A stretch of DNA of 64,000 bases from Chrysomallon squamiferum (lineage: Eukaryota > Mollusca > Gastropoda > Neomphalida > Peltospiridae). Of this stretch, positions 13,614-25,254 are shown piece after piece (positions within the stretch are counted from its first letter, which is position 1; the number at the start of each line of letters is the position of its first letter). The notes below the pieces were generated by a model that was not told the DNA's origin, did no database searches, and worked only from the letters and a program-made list of their open reading frames with translations. A program made the position numbers and the translations under genes. Where the stretch lies: contig CM022667.1 of assembly GCA_012295275.1 (NCBI GenBank), positions 19,870,410-19,934,409 of the forward strand, written 5' to 3'.

Positions 13614-14160
13614 AAAGTATTCTTACTTCTTCGAAACACGTTCGTAATCTACATAATTAGGTCAGTGCATTTATACTTGTAAAGAACTAATTATTTACTT
13701 TCATCGATGTTTGCAAACCGGTTAACATAGTAGAGATGATGCTATTTTTAGTAATGTAATATCTGTGTGATTTGTGTGTGTGTACGCGCGTGCATAGATG
13801 TGCGTATGTGTGTGTGTGTCGATGTGCTTGCTGTAGGGATCGGTCCTTTCGTGAAATATATTTTCAGAAATAAAGAGATGTTCTGGCAAGCAACAAATGA
13901 ATGTTGTCGTTTGCCTCTGTGTAGAAAACATCGATTAGGTGATGATGTTAGTTTGACAATAAACGCCAATCTGTGCGTTTTAACACATTAAACCTGATCT
14001 CATCTCGCGTACTTCAGTTCTTGATACGTCAACACTTCCGCGACATCCATTAACAAAACAAAACAAACAAAAAAAGACTAATGTTTGTCCATTAGCAGTG
14101 CTGGATCATCTCATATTATAGATGTCTTCAGTTACTAATGTAATTAACAATTTAGAAAAA

Positions 14161-14161
14161 G

Positions 14162-14196
<35 letters not shown>

Positions 14197-14381
14197 TAGA
14201 TTACATACAAAAGATTCCATCTGTACTAACAAATATGTATATGAAATATCAGAACTAACCACTTAACTCTTTATAAAACCAGTTTATTTTAGCAACAAAA
14301 CAGATATTTGGGTGAGTTCAATAAATATTACAAACGTGGAATTCATATCTCGATCCGAAATTCATAAAACAGCATGTGAAT

Positions 14382-14434
<53 letters not shown>

Positions 14435-14561
14435 CACACACACACGTATTTAATAATAAACTTAGCTGACATGTTTTAAGTCAACGACGGTTATATTTTG
14501 TTAATGAGTGATAAATACGTTATTATCAAATATACGTCCATACATACTAACATTCCAACAT

Positions 14562-14604
<43 letters not shown>

Positions 14605-14651
14605 CACACACACATGCATGTATATATTATGTACGTATGTGTGTATGTGTA

Positions 14652-14706
<55 letters not shown>

Positions 14707-14975
14707 GTACATATACACACACACGTATATAGACAAATACACACACATATATATATACATACCTAAATACATACATGCATACACACAATATATATATATA
14801 TATATATATATAAAGACAGACACATGACACGCATATACATATACATATACATGCATACAAACATACACACATCTACATATATGCATATATATACACAGAT
14901 ATAACACATACATGCATATACACACATACACATATACATATATGCATATACACACATTCATACATACACACATTC
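14161..14975. repeat. Compound CA/TA/GT microsatellite cluster
   Basis: Contents: TA run 14164-14192; CA run 14384-14432; CA run about 14563-14612; GT run about 14640-14670 followed at once by a TA run to about 14704; then imperfect CATA/TACA repeats and TA runs to about 14970. Several overlapping open frames on both strands are purely repeat-derived Tyr-Ile-Cys-Val or His-Thr strings. Confidence 0.97.
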
Positions 14976-15516
14976 GAGAAGTCATAATAACTGATATTTC
15001 TACTCCAGTAATAATAATAACAAGAATAATAATAAGATATTAATAAATTAAAATAAATACAGATACTAAAATTAAATAAGTTACTGACAGAGAAATGATT
15101 AAACGGGTACAGCGTATTCTGTATTGTTGTTTTCGTAGATGTAAATCATAAACAACACAGAGCAAAGAACCTCGCTAACAAAGCAACAAGAGGTACACGT
15201 GTCAGACGATCCAGTATTTACACCAGCTCGAGCGGAAATAGCTGCGTCACTTCCGATCGAATATAAACGCCACTTGGAGTAAGTAACAATGTACGTGTAT
15301 CAGAAATACATTTCCTGCACGTCTGAAAAGACAGGTTTAATTAATGGCTGTTGTTAGACTGAGTTTTTTGTGTCAGTTTTTTTTTTTTTTTTGGTCTTTG
15401 TTGTTTTTTTTTCTCTCTCTGTACATTCTTTGTCTCGGTTTACATACACAATACACGTGATCAAAATCAACATTTAACACTTAAAGCTAATGGCCGCGGT
15501 AATTGTTGTCAGGAAA

Positions 15517-16935
15517 TTACGATAGTGTTTGTCTGTCTGTGCTGGGTATTTTAGCAAACACGATGTTGATGTGGTCGTTGGAGACCGCCCTGGAGCCGCC
15601 TAGCGACGACGCAGAATGCGAGTGTTTGAAATTGAGGCGGACTGGCTGATCCAAAGTGGGTTTCTTCTTGCCGTAGTTCGACTTACCAATACCTTTGAAC
15701 AGCATAGCAATTTCCCTTCTGAAGCGCGTAGACGAAAGACTGTAAATTATAGGATTTATGACGTTACTCATCATTGGTGATAGTTTCAGAACGTCTACAA
15801 AAGCCTTAGCCGTAGGCGACAAAAACGTCGGGTCGTTATCTTTGAAGATTAAAACAAACACGGCTATAAAATAAGGGAAGTAGGTGAGAAAAAACGCCAC
15901 GGTTATGATAAAGAAAAGTCTGGCCGTGGTTTTCTGGGCGCGGTAGTAGTTGCCGTGGCTGTCCTTCCCGCCGAGGGACACGCGGGTTCGGCTGCACCCG
16001 AGAGACGCCCGCCTCTTCAAGTGAACTCGGAGCGCCCGCCAGATAGAGAAATACAAAATAGACAATGACGTCATGATAAAAAGAAACACAGCTCCCAGAA
16101 CACTGGCGAAAATGTACATCGTGTAGCTCTTGAAAGCGTTGTCTTTAAAGAAGCACCATGTCAGGTTAAACGCTATTCCGTCGTCGACGTACAGCGTTTC
16201 CTTCCTGCCGAACAGAAACGTACCAGGAACAGAGGCCGCCATTCCAATTACCACAGCACCACAACACATTTTCTTTGTCATGCTTGGGGTAATCTCGTTT
16301 TTGATTGGGTTGTGGATCTTCCAGTTCCTGTCGAAGGCTACAATAACAAGGACGAAACCCGAGGAGAGAGCGGTGCCGATGGCAACGTAGGACGCCGTAC
16401 CACACACTGGCCCGAACATGTCTCCTTTGTAGATCGTCAACACGAAGAAGAGAATCACAGAAATCAAACAGTTTGTCAGGTCGAGGATCGCCAAAACCTC
16501 GATAAATAAAGTAAAATTTGATCTGCGCCACTTTAAATGGTACACGTAGATAACCAGAATGTTTCCGACAACTCCAGCGACAAAGAGAATCAAGAGAACC
16601 AGCATTTCTGCTCCGTTCCACTTAAACAAGTCCGGCACGAAGTTTTGGTCAGCGTCTGATATTGTATTATTTTGGTCAGCGTCAAATATTGTGTAATTCT
16701 GATTATTCGTGCTAAATATCGTATTACTTTGATTAATGTCAAGGATTGTATAATTTTGGCTTGGGTCGACCATTGTGTAATTTTGGTTTGCTTCATTCAC
16801 AAAATAGTTCTGGCTTGGTTCGTCCGTTGTATAGTTTTGGTTGGAGTCGTTCTGTGTAGAGTTTTTGTGAGGTTCGTGTGCTGAGGAACCGAAGTCGTAT
16901 GCGAGGGTTGTCAAGTTCACATCATTAACATCCAT
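15517..16935 (-). CDS. Class A (rhodopsin-like) orphan GPCR, copy 2, intact
   Basis: Uninterrupted 472-residue seven-transmembrane receptor in a single coding exon; ligand unknown. Approximate layout: extracellular stalk 1-107; TM1 110-132 with GN at 124-125; TM2 144-167 with LAILDL; TM3 176-200; FDRN 201-204 in place of DRY; TM4 222-243; ECL2 with WCFF; TM5 271-297; TM6 338-362 (FFLTYFPYF, no CWxP); TM7 378-399 with NPIIY 394-397. C178 and C261 are placed for the usual TM3-ECL2 disulphide. The cytoplasmic tail is basic then Ser-rich, suited to phosphorylation. The stalk is a nine-residue repeat rich in N-glycosylation sequons (separate entry). An acceptor-like TTTATTCAG on the minus strand (ctg at 16995-16997) lies about 60 bp before the ATG, which suggests a 5'UTR intron as in the other copies. 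It resembles copies 1 and 3 throughout, especially FKWNGAEM and W[RK]RSNF-LFIEVLA. I do not recognise a named subfamily. Confidence 0.93.
   Translation of the reverse strand: MDVNDVNLTTLAYDFGSSAHEPHKNSTQNDSNQNYTTDEPSQNYFVNEANQNYTMVDPSQNYTILDINQSNTIFSTNNQNYTIFDADQNNTISDADQNFVPDLFKWNGAEMLVLLILFVAGVVGNILVIYVYHLKWRRSNFTLFIEVLAILDLTNCLISVILFFVLTIYKGDMFGPVCGTASYVAIGTALSSGFVLVIVAFDRNWKIHNPIKNEITPSMTKKMCCGAVVIGMAASVPGTFLFGRKETLYVDDGIAFNLTWCFFKDNAFKSYTMYIFASVLGAVFLFIMTSLSILYFSIWRALRVHLKRRASLGCSRTRVSLGGKDSHGNYYRAQKTTARLFFIITVAFFLTYFPYFIAVFVLIFKDNDPTFLSPTAKAFVDVLKLSPMMSNVINPIIYSLSSTRFRREIAMLFKGIGKSNYGKKKPTLDQPVRLNFKHSHSASSLGGSRAVSNDHINIVFAKIPSTDRQTLS
16642..16839 (-). repeat. 27-bp coding repeat: nine-residue sequon repeat in the GPCR stalk
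   Basis: Residues about 33-99 of GPCR copy 2 read as seven degenerate nine-residue units in the pattern QNYT-hydrophobic-x-D/E-x-x (for example QNYTTDEPS, QNYTMVDPS, QNYTILDIN, QNYTIFDAD), with one ten-residue unit, ending QNF. Most units hold an N-x-T/S sequon. The paralogues lack this array: copy 3 has about 25 residues before TM1, and copy 1 has a different Ser/Thr/Asn-rich stalk. This is a recent, gene-specific expansion that would give a heavily N-glycosylated stalk. Confidence 0.9.
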
Positions 16936-18002
16936 CCCAGAATAAATCGCCAGAAAGTTTCTTCAAAGCGAAGTCTAAACGTTGCTGGTATTATCTGAAT
17001 AAAGATAAAAAAAAAAGTAATAATGAGCATAATCCACATTTTTATCAGTCGCTTTAAACTAGCATCACTAGATACGAACATCAGTTTTACTATTATCATT
17101 ATTGTTCTTGTTAATACTGACGACATTCAAAAATAATTATAAAAAAAATTCCCTAAATGTTTGAATGACAATAAATTTTACCAGAATGAACATTAAAAAC
17201 AACAAACAATAGACTACGTGAATACACTGTTACGTTATCAGCTTTACTCTCATCGGTTAAGCATTAACGTAAAACGCGAAATCTGTGACAGTAACGTTTT
17301 GGCTGAGTGCGGGTTTTGTTCCATTCTGTTACGAACACGTAGGAGGGCGATATTCCCAACGTGACTCCCACGTCAGCGTCATTAATATTGAATAAACTAT
17401 ATGACTAAACTTGGTGCTGAGACGTTGAGATAAAACTGTTCACCAGTATCTCAGCCTCGCGTGTTAACAAATAACTGATCTTCTATTTGTAGTTGTTTTT
17501 TTATTTTTATTTTTATTTATTTTTTATTCTCGCGAGTATTGACAATGTTATTATTGGTTTGAAACTTCACGGTCTGCCCACGATGTTTTAACAGTAACCA
17601 GGAGATGGTAAATCAAACCAACAGAAACCTGTGGAAATCTGAGGGTGGGAATTGTTATGTTCCTGGTGACCAGTGCAGTACGTGACCGAAACCTCGGTTT
17701 TCAATAGTTGTATATCATTCGTTTATTTTATTTCATAATTAAAGAGGAATAAATGATAAATGAAACAAAAACCTTATTGCCAAAAGCGTGAATGTTACGT
17801 AAGTTGATAAAATCTGTTACATGTTTACTTTATAAAACAGTAACGTCCGTTATTTCAACCAACGAAAACCAAAATGGGTAATTACATGGATAATAATTTG
17901 AAAAACAAATGGTTTTTCACAAGAAAAACAGGGAGACCGTTACAATTATAGGTAGTATTATTTCTATTCAAAAAGAAGCAAATAATTTGTTAACAGTTTT
18001 AT

Positions 18003-18481
18003 TCTTTTTTTTTTTTTTTTTTTTTTTCTTGGTTAATAATAATAACAGAAAACAGGAAATGAGAATAATAGAAAAATAAAACATTTAACAAAAACAAATA
18101 TAATAAACCAAAACTTGATCAACAATATTTTCATAATTATTGAAAACGACATGTACTCATTCTGTGAATGTTAACATGAAAAACGAGATTATTCTGTGTA
18201 TTCAGTGTGTTGTTAACTCTTTTCTGTAGGTTGTAAATTGTGACAGACAGTTTTTAGCAACAAAAAAGAGAAACATATTAACATTCATAAAACTGCTAAA
18301 TATTTCTGTTATAAAACAATAAATAATTACATACAGGTTATACACAAAACATATACACATACGTACATACTCACATAATAGATACGTAGAGTATACGCAC
18401 ACACACACACACACACACAAACACATACATACAGAGAGATACACTGACAGACCTACATAATACTTACATACACACACATAT
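18003..18481. repeat. Intergenic DNA between GPCR copies 2 and 3 with poly-T and CA runs
   Basis: Poly-T tract at about 18006-18027 and a CA run at about 18397-18421 with CATA/TACA flanks. The rest is AT-rich and non-coding. A frame here translates only the repeat. Confidence 0.85.
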
Positions 18482-18560
18482 TAAAAATGGTGTATGCATG
18501 TAGTGTGTTGTGTGTTTGTATCTGAGAGCAGATTTAAAGCCTGTAAATTTGATGTAAATT

Positions 18561-19719
18561 TTAAAGCAATTTGATCACGGCATTGTCATTGACGACATCA
18601 CTCAAGACGTGTTTGTCTGAACAGACTTTGTCGGTGTTAACGGACGTCACCGACTTTGAGTGTATGACGACAGATTTAGCAAGAAGATTCAAAGAAACGA
18701 CACTTCTCACTGGTGTGGTGACGCCTCTGAACATCGTCACAATCTCCTTTCTGAACCTGGCCGAGGAGAGACTGTAAATGACAGGATTTATTACGTTGCT
18801 CATCATGGGAGATAACTTTGCAAGGTCTATAAAGGCCTTTCCGATCGGTGAAAGACTTTCACTCGTTTTGTCTTTGAACATCAGGTAAGCCTAACACGAT
18901 GAAGTAAGGGAAGTACGTTACGAAGAACGTTAACGTTACGATAAAGAAGAGTTTGGCTGTCGTTTTGTGAGCACGGTACTGGTTGCGGTTGTCGGCTTTT
19001 CCGTCAACAGCTCCGCTGTACTGTCCAAGCGATCTGCGCTCTTTGCAGTGAACTGCCAGATGCCGCCATATCGAGCAGTACAGAGTGGAAAGAGACAAAA
19101 TGACGAAAATGAAAATGATTCCAAGCACGGCAGCCCAGATGTACATCGGCCAGCTTCTGAACGCGCCGTCCTTAAAGAAACACCACGTGAGGTTGAACGC
19201 GTGTCCGTTGTCAACGTACACAGTTTCCGTTTTCCCAGACAGAAAGGTTCCAGGAATGGACACCGTCATTCCGACCACTACGGCACTGAGACACAACTTC
19301 TTCGTCATTCCTATCGTCACCACCTGTTTCAGCGGGTTGTATATTTTTCTCTTTCTTTCGTACGCGACAATGACGAGGACGATGCTGGACGCCATTGTTG
19401 TAACAAAGGCGACGTAAGACGCCGTCCCGCAGAAGATTTCGAACAGTTCACCTTTGTAGACCGTCATGACGAAGAACAGAGTGACGGAGAGCAGACAGTT
19501 GGACAGGTCGATGGCTGCTAGGACTTCAATGAACAAAGTGAAGTTGGACCTGCGCCACTTGAAATGATACGTATACATGACCAGCACGTTTCCTGCGATT
19601 CCAAAAACAAAAAGAATAACAAGAAAAACCATCTCGGCGCCGTTCCACTTGAACAGATTAGGCACAAAATGTTCCATCCCTTGTTTTTGCGTAGAGCTTA
19701 TGTTATATCTGCATTCCAT
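18561..19719 (-). CDS. Class A (rhodopsin-like) orphan GPCR, copy 3, with a one-base frameshift
   Basis: Third member of the tandem receptor family. The minus-strand frame from the ATG at 19719 runs through TM1-TM6 to YFPYFIVLGL, then breaks; the protein resumes as LMFKDKTSESLSP, aligning with LIFKDNDPTFLSP of copy 2, and ends at 18561. One surplus base in the GG at 18884-18885 explains the break; without it the frame is 385 residues. Features: short stalk with one sequon (NIS), FKWNGAEM, GN in TM1, YERK in place of DRY (copies 1 and 2 have FDRN), FCGT and WCFF cysteines, NPVIY in TM7, short C tail. A minus-strand acceptor TAAATTTTCAG (ctg at 19827-19829) lies about 107 bp before the ATG. The even spread of conserved residues argues against long-standing decay, so the indel may be an assembly error. 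Confidence 0.85.
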
Positions 19720-19829
19720 GCTTCTGCCATCAAAAACCGACCATTTAGACTGCTGGTAAAATGTCCATCGATCCCATGACTCTAACCATCAGTCAGTCTT
19801 TGGGTTAGTTTGAAAATGGTCGATGTCTG

Positions 19830-21209
19830 AAAATTTAGAAAAGATGACTGAAAAGCAAACCATGCGAATAATCAGATGTTAAAGAATGTTTACATGGTAA
19901 TTATGTCTTCAAGGAAGGCATTAGCATTGGAGCTTGTAAAATGTCACATAAGCAGATTAATTTAAACACACTAACATTATTTATATTTACTCTTTTTTGT
20001 TAATTAATTCGTCTTACAAATATGTTAAAAGCGCAAGTATTCAAACACCAAAGAATTAGTGTGTTTAAAAAGAAAAGCCTAATTTATTTCTAATACGAGT
20101 AATACAATAGTAGTATTAGTAGTAGAAGTAATACTAGTAGCAGTAATAACAGCAGCAGTAGTGGTAGTGGTAGTAGTAGTAGTAGTAGTGGCTATAGTTA
20201 GTAGTAGTGGTAACAGGTTAGTGGCAGTAGTAGTACTAGTAGCAGTAGTAGTGACAGTTGTAATAGATTAGTAGTAGTAGTACATCAATCTAGTATGCTG
20301 ACATGTTTGTCAGTAATTAACAGAAATAATACACATAATAAAAATATTTTACGATAAAAAAATTGGCTATCAGTATTGTGATGAATATGGTTTTTGACTC
20401 GAAAACATAAAGTGCGTTTAGCCATATCAGTTCATTTGTTTGTTTTTGTAATGAATATTATATGTTTTGTGGCATTTTTTCTTATTTTAATATATATATA
20501 TTTTTTTTAATTATAAAATATATAAACTAACAAACAAAAAGTCAAAAGCATTTACTTTAGTTTCATATATCTATATCTGTAGCTATCTATCTGTCTATCT
20601 ATTTATCTATCTGTATACATACATACATTTATATTTCTTCTTCTTAATGGATGCTCAAAAAAAATAACTGACACATTTCAAAAAATACATAGTCAGTTAT
20701 AGTCAACCATAGCAACGCATTTTTTTAAATCTCTTTAGGCTTGATGTTTAATGTAATTTTTTTAATTATTAAAAACGGTAATAAGATTCTCTTTTCCTGG
20801 ATATTTTAATACAAGCATGCTATTAAAAAATCTTTAAAGAAAAAAAAATTAATAATCAAAATTATACTCCGGCTATTACTTAACTTTAGTTTATTTGCAT
20901 CTTACAGTGTTTTTCTTTAGATTAACTTCTTATACCTTCGAAGTTTATTTCTAAAGATAATTATTTAACAGGCGGATTCACAAATTATGGCGGCTTTGTT
21001 CATTAATTTAATTTTTTTTTTTTAAATTTTATTTTGCGTCTTTGTATCTAATACTTTGTAGCATGCAATCGTGCAGAGGCTGTAATAGAATAAATACTTA
21101 GAGGGTTTGACTTTTAAACTTAGCTGTTAAACTTGTTTTTAATCCGTGAATGAGTCAGCTGAAATCTATTAGATCATCGGTAGATTTATAAGGTACTATT
21201 TCTGTCTAT
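19830..21209. repeat. Intergenic DNA with an imperfect AGT trinucleotide repeat
   Basis: An imperfect AGT/AGC repeat covers about 20101-20284, mixed with GGT variants. The remainder is AT-rich and featureless, with a short CTAT run near 20580-20612. No coding potential is seen. Confidence 0.8.
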
Positions 21210-21283
21210 TTGTCTAGCTCTGTGTCTGGTTGTCCATCCATCTATCTTTTTCCACATGTCTATCGATCCATCTGTCTGTCTCT

Positions 21284-21296
21284 ATCTATCTATCTG

Positions 21297-21371
<75 letters not shown>
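21284..21371. repeat. (TCTA)n tetranucleotide microsatellite
   Basis: About 22 units, nearly perfect, flanked by degenerate TCTG/TCCA variants from about 21240 to 21395. All three frames are open because the unit lacks stop codons in that direction. Not a gene. Confidence 0.97.
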
Positions 21372-21372
<1 letters not shown>

Positions 21373-21599
21373 GGTCTATATATCTATCCATCCACATGGA
21401 CAAACTGTAATATGAAGAACATGCTATGAATGTTATGGACATATCAAATTAGAATGTTTGTATTATATTTCTAAAAATCTCTAACATTTTATACAACATT
21501 TGATACCAATATCAAAACGCATACGTTAGAAAACAAAAACAAACAAATATTTTATGGTAAATGAGCATTTAGGACAATACGAAATACTTACTTTAGTTT

Positions 21600-21894
21600 G
21601 ACAGTAATGTATATCTGCTACTGGGGATACACGAATAGCAGACTCTTCTGTCAAGTTAAAAAATTAATCTTTGCAATCTGCTTTTCAAGCTGGCCTATTA
21701 CGGCCCTCATTCGATTTGTTAGCATCACATATCACAGAGCAGATAGTCGGCTCACGGCCTCCATAATTGAAACTCTCCAAGCATTTGGCATCTGTCCGGT
21801 TTGCAACCTGCAATCACACCGCGGCTTCACTCAGTGTTTATTCTGCCGCATAAGGCAACTAATAAAGGAGAAAAAAAAAAAAAAAAAAAAAAAA
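21600..21894 (+). mobile_element. Candidate A-tailed retrosequence
   Basis: A segment of about 270 bp with balanced base composition stands out from AT-rich surroundings. It ends in AATAAAGGAG followed by 24 A (21871-21894), so a poly(A)-signal-like hexamer sits four bases before the tail, as expected of reverse-transcribed RNA. A short open frame contains a CPVC...CLFC pattern, but I do not recognise a parent gene or known SINE. I found no clear target-site duplication. Confidence 0.4.
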
Positions 21895-22247
21895 GCTTCT
21901 GGCATATTTGCTTATTCATACGTGAAGCGTTATTTAAGAGGCCGGTATGTATGTTAATTCATACAACTGCCACAAAACCTCGAATGAAACCGATGTCACT
22001 GCCAGATCTGAAGTTCGGTTATCAGAAAAATGGTGAATCATGATTGATGATTGTTTTAGCAATACTTAAAGTCTACCATCATCATTTCGGTTTCTGCACA
22101 AATCAATGCGGCTGCTATTAACGGCAAGTATTGAACTGTAGGCGTGCGTCGTTAGAAAGAAACCCGGCAGTTCGAGAGTTGATAAATCTAATGAGCTTTT
22201 TCTTTTGTCCAAATGAATAATCAATGCAGATTTAAGAAGGAATCTAA

Positions 22248-22432
22248 AAGAGTATTTGTTTAACGACACACCTAGACACTTTTGCTGCTATTCACGGTTA
22301 TCTTTACGACCAGGAAGTAGTGATTCTCATAACGACAGTTTCAGAAAAGAAACCTGCTGTTAGAGGATGGGTTACTCTTATCGATTAGCAGCGAGGGGTC
22401 TTTTGTTTGAACCTTCCCCTAGACAGGAAAGC
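22248..22432 (+). mobile_element. SINE-like interspersed repeat of a type common in molluscs
   Basis: The order of motifs is one I recall from many molluscan introns: TTTGTTTAACGACAC, then a CACGGTTATC block, a GACCAGG block, GAAACCTGCTGTTAGAGG, GGGTTACTCTTATCGATTAGC, AGCGAGGGGTCTTTTGTTTG, and CCCCTAGACAGGAAAG. This copy is diverged and truncated at the right end. Identification rests on memory of the family. The class (SINE or a non-autonomous element) is uncertain. Confidence 0.55.
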
Positions 22433-22479
22433 GTAATCTACTGGTTTGTTGTAGAACAAAATTGCAAAATAGAAAATAC

Positions 22480-23630
22480 AGTAAGTGCTGCAACAACAAC
22501 ATCAACTACTACTACTACTACTACTACTAGTAACAACAGCAACAACACAAAAACAAAATTAATAATAATAATTAAAAAATTTGAAAGAAGTGAAAAAAAA
22601 GATATATATAAAATAATAATAATTTTAAAAATAATAACAACAACAGCAGCAATAATAATAATAATCTAATAAAAAAATGGAGATTACTGTTGTATCGCTT
22701 CACTGTAAGAAATGTGAATTTTAACAGAGTCTTCAGTTTTTGATTCTTAAGTAAATATTAGAATTCTATTAGTAATGCGTTTCTGAAGTGACGCTGTCTT
22801 TAAAATTTTCAGAAAGCCAGGTTCAATCTATTACTTTACACAGCACCGCAGAGAAAAAGCTGAACTTTCTCTCTTAACAGCGTGAACGCATTTTGCACCA
22901 GCCACCTATCCAGACTGTAAAATATTATTATAAACGAGGGCGTTATAATGAAGTATTTTTTAATATCCACTTTGTATTCTGGCTGCAATGTCAAGTAGTC
23001 ATTTAATACGAAACTATTCTGATAATGTTATGTAAATAAACGTGGAGTATTACGCAAGAGCAAATGAGGTGTGATGTTACATAGATTATATCACAACGTG
23101 CGCTTAACTTGAATAGGTTCAGAGTGAAATTTCTGTGAAAGTTTTGAAGCAATTGGATATTCAGTAGCATGGCGTTTTTCTGTATATTTGTTCAACTGTT
23201 TTGTATGAACGGAACAGTTTGGTCCTGCGTAGACGTTGCAACACAGACATACACACAAATAAACATACAAACATACATTAATATATACAGAGAAACATAC
23301 ATACACACAGGCACTCGAATTCCTCTGTGGGAATTTAGCAGTTTGAAACGGTTGTGTTGCAGATAATGACGTAACAGTGTTATTAGTAATTAGTGTGGCT
23401 GTAAATCAGATTACTTAAGTTACTGGTACGAGAATGGTTCTGGTATCATGTTCAGTCGCTTTGTTTGTATTTTCTTTGCTTCCTTTACTTCTTAAATTTT
23501 TCTTTTTTTTTTTTTTTTTTTTTTTTCTTTTCTTTTATAAACACAAGAAGTAGTTGTGCTGGGTTTTATTTAGTTAGTTAGCTAGTTATTCGGTTATTTC
23601 TTTACTTATTTATTATAATCAACATCAGAT
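22480..23630. other. Intergenic DNA, no gene seen
   Basis: Short CTA/ACA/AAT trinucleotide runs at about 22500-22665, otherwise AT-rich sequence, and a poly-T tract at about 23507-23526. Short frames overlap the repeats only. Confidence 0.7.
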
Positions 23631-23635
23631 ACAGA

Positions 23636-25254
23636 ACACATGTAAACAAGATACAACACACGTACACAAGACACAACACATATATAAACAAAACACAATA
23701 TACGTAAAGAAAACAACACATGTAAACAAAAAACAATACACACATAAACAAAACTCATCACACAGGTATGCAAGGCACAAATACAAGTAAGTATGTCACG
23801 AGATTCAGGTAATCAAGACACAATGCATACGTAAACAAGAAACAACAAAGATGTAAACAAAACATAATACACGTAAACAATATACAACACACAGGTAAAC
23901 AAGACAATACACAGGTAAACAAGACAACACAAACGTAAACAAAAATCAACACACAGGTAAACAAGACATAACACAAACGTAAACAAGACATAATACACAC
24001 GTAAACAAGATATAGTACATACGTAAACAAGACATAATACACACGTAAACAAGATATAGTGCACACGTAAACAAGATATAGTGCACACGTAAACAAGATA
24101 TAGTGCACACGTAAACAAGATATAGTGCACACGTAAACAAGATATAGTACACACGTAAACAAGATATAGTACACACGTAAACAAGATATAGTACACACGT
24201 AAACAAGATATAATACACACGTAAACAAGATATAATACACACATAAACAAGATATAGTACACACATAAACAAGACACAACACACAGGTAACAAAACATAA
24301 CACAAACGTAAACAAAAAAACAAGACATAATACACACATAAACAAGACAATACACACGTAAACAAGACAATACACACGTAAACAAGACAATACACAGGTA
24401 AACAAGACATAACACACACTTAAACAAGACACAATACACACGTAAACAAGACACAACACACGGGTAAACAAGACATAATACACACGTAAACAAGACACAA
24501 CACACAGGTAAACAAAACATAATACACACGTAAACAAGACACAATACACAGGTAACAAGACACAATACACAGGTATACAAGACATAACACACAGGTATAC
24601 AAGACATAACACAAGGTAACAAGACACAATAGACAGGTATACAAGACATAACACACAGGTATACAAGACATAACACACAGGTAACAAGACACAATACACA
24701 GGTATACAAGACATAACACACAGGTATACAAGACATAACACACAGGTATACAAGACATAACACAGGTAACAAGACACAATACACAGGTATACAAGACATA
24801 ACACACAGGTATACAAGACATAACACACAGGTATACAAGACATAACACACAGTATACAAGACATAACACATAGGTAACAAGACACAATACACAGGTATAC
24901 AAGACATAACACACAGGTATACAAGACATAACACACAGGTATACAAGACATAACACACAGGTAACAAGACACAATACACAGGTATACAAGACATAACACA
25001 TATGTATACAAGACATAACACACATGTATACAAGACATAACACACAGGTAACAAGACACAATACACAGGTATACAAGACATAAGACACAGGTAACAAGAC
25101 ATAACACACAGGTATACAAGACACAATACACAGGTATACAAGACACAATACACATGTATACAAGACATAACACACAGGTATACAAGATATAACACACAGG
25201 TAACAAGACACAATACACAGGTATACAAGACATAAGACACACATAAACAAGACA
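23636..25254. repeat. 1.6-kb minisatellite of about 22-bp units
   Basis: Seventy or more units in two blocks. In the left block (to about 24540) the homogeneous unit is CACACGTAAACAAGATATAG plus TG or TA (22 bp), decaying toward the outer edge. In the right block the unit is CACAGGTATACAAGACATAA plus CA (22 bp), alternating with a 21-bp version, GGTAACAAGACACAATACAC plus A. In places one 21-mer is followed by two or three 22-mers, a higher-order period. All three minus-strand frames stay open for 276-494 codons because the unit has almost no stop codons in that orientation. These Cys/Leu/Val/Tyr strings are artefacts, not proteins. Confidence 0.97.

Noticed and set aside
14491-14985. 164-codon Tyr/Val/Cys frame and its overlapping partners on both strands
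   Set aside because: Encoded entirely by CA, TA and TACA microsatellites.
22497-22665. Frame with Thr/Asn/Ile runs
   Set aside because: Product of ACT, ACA and AAT trinucleotide runs.
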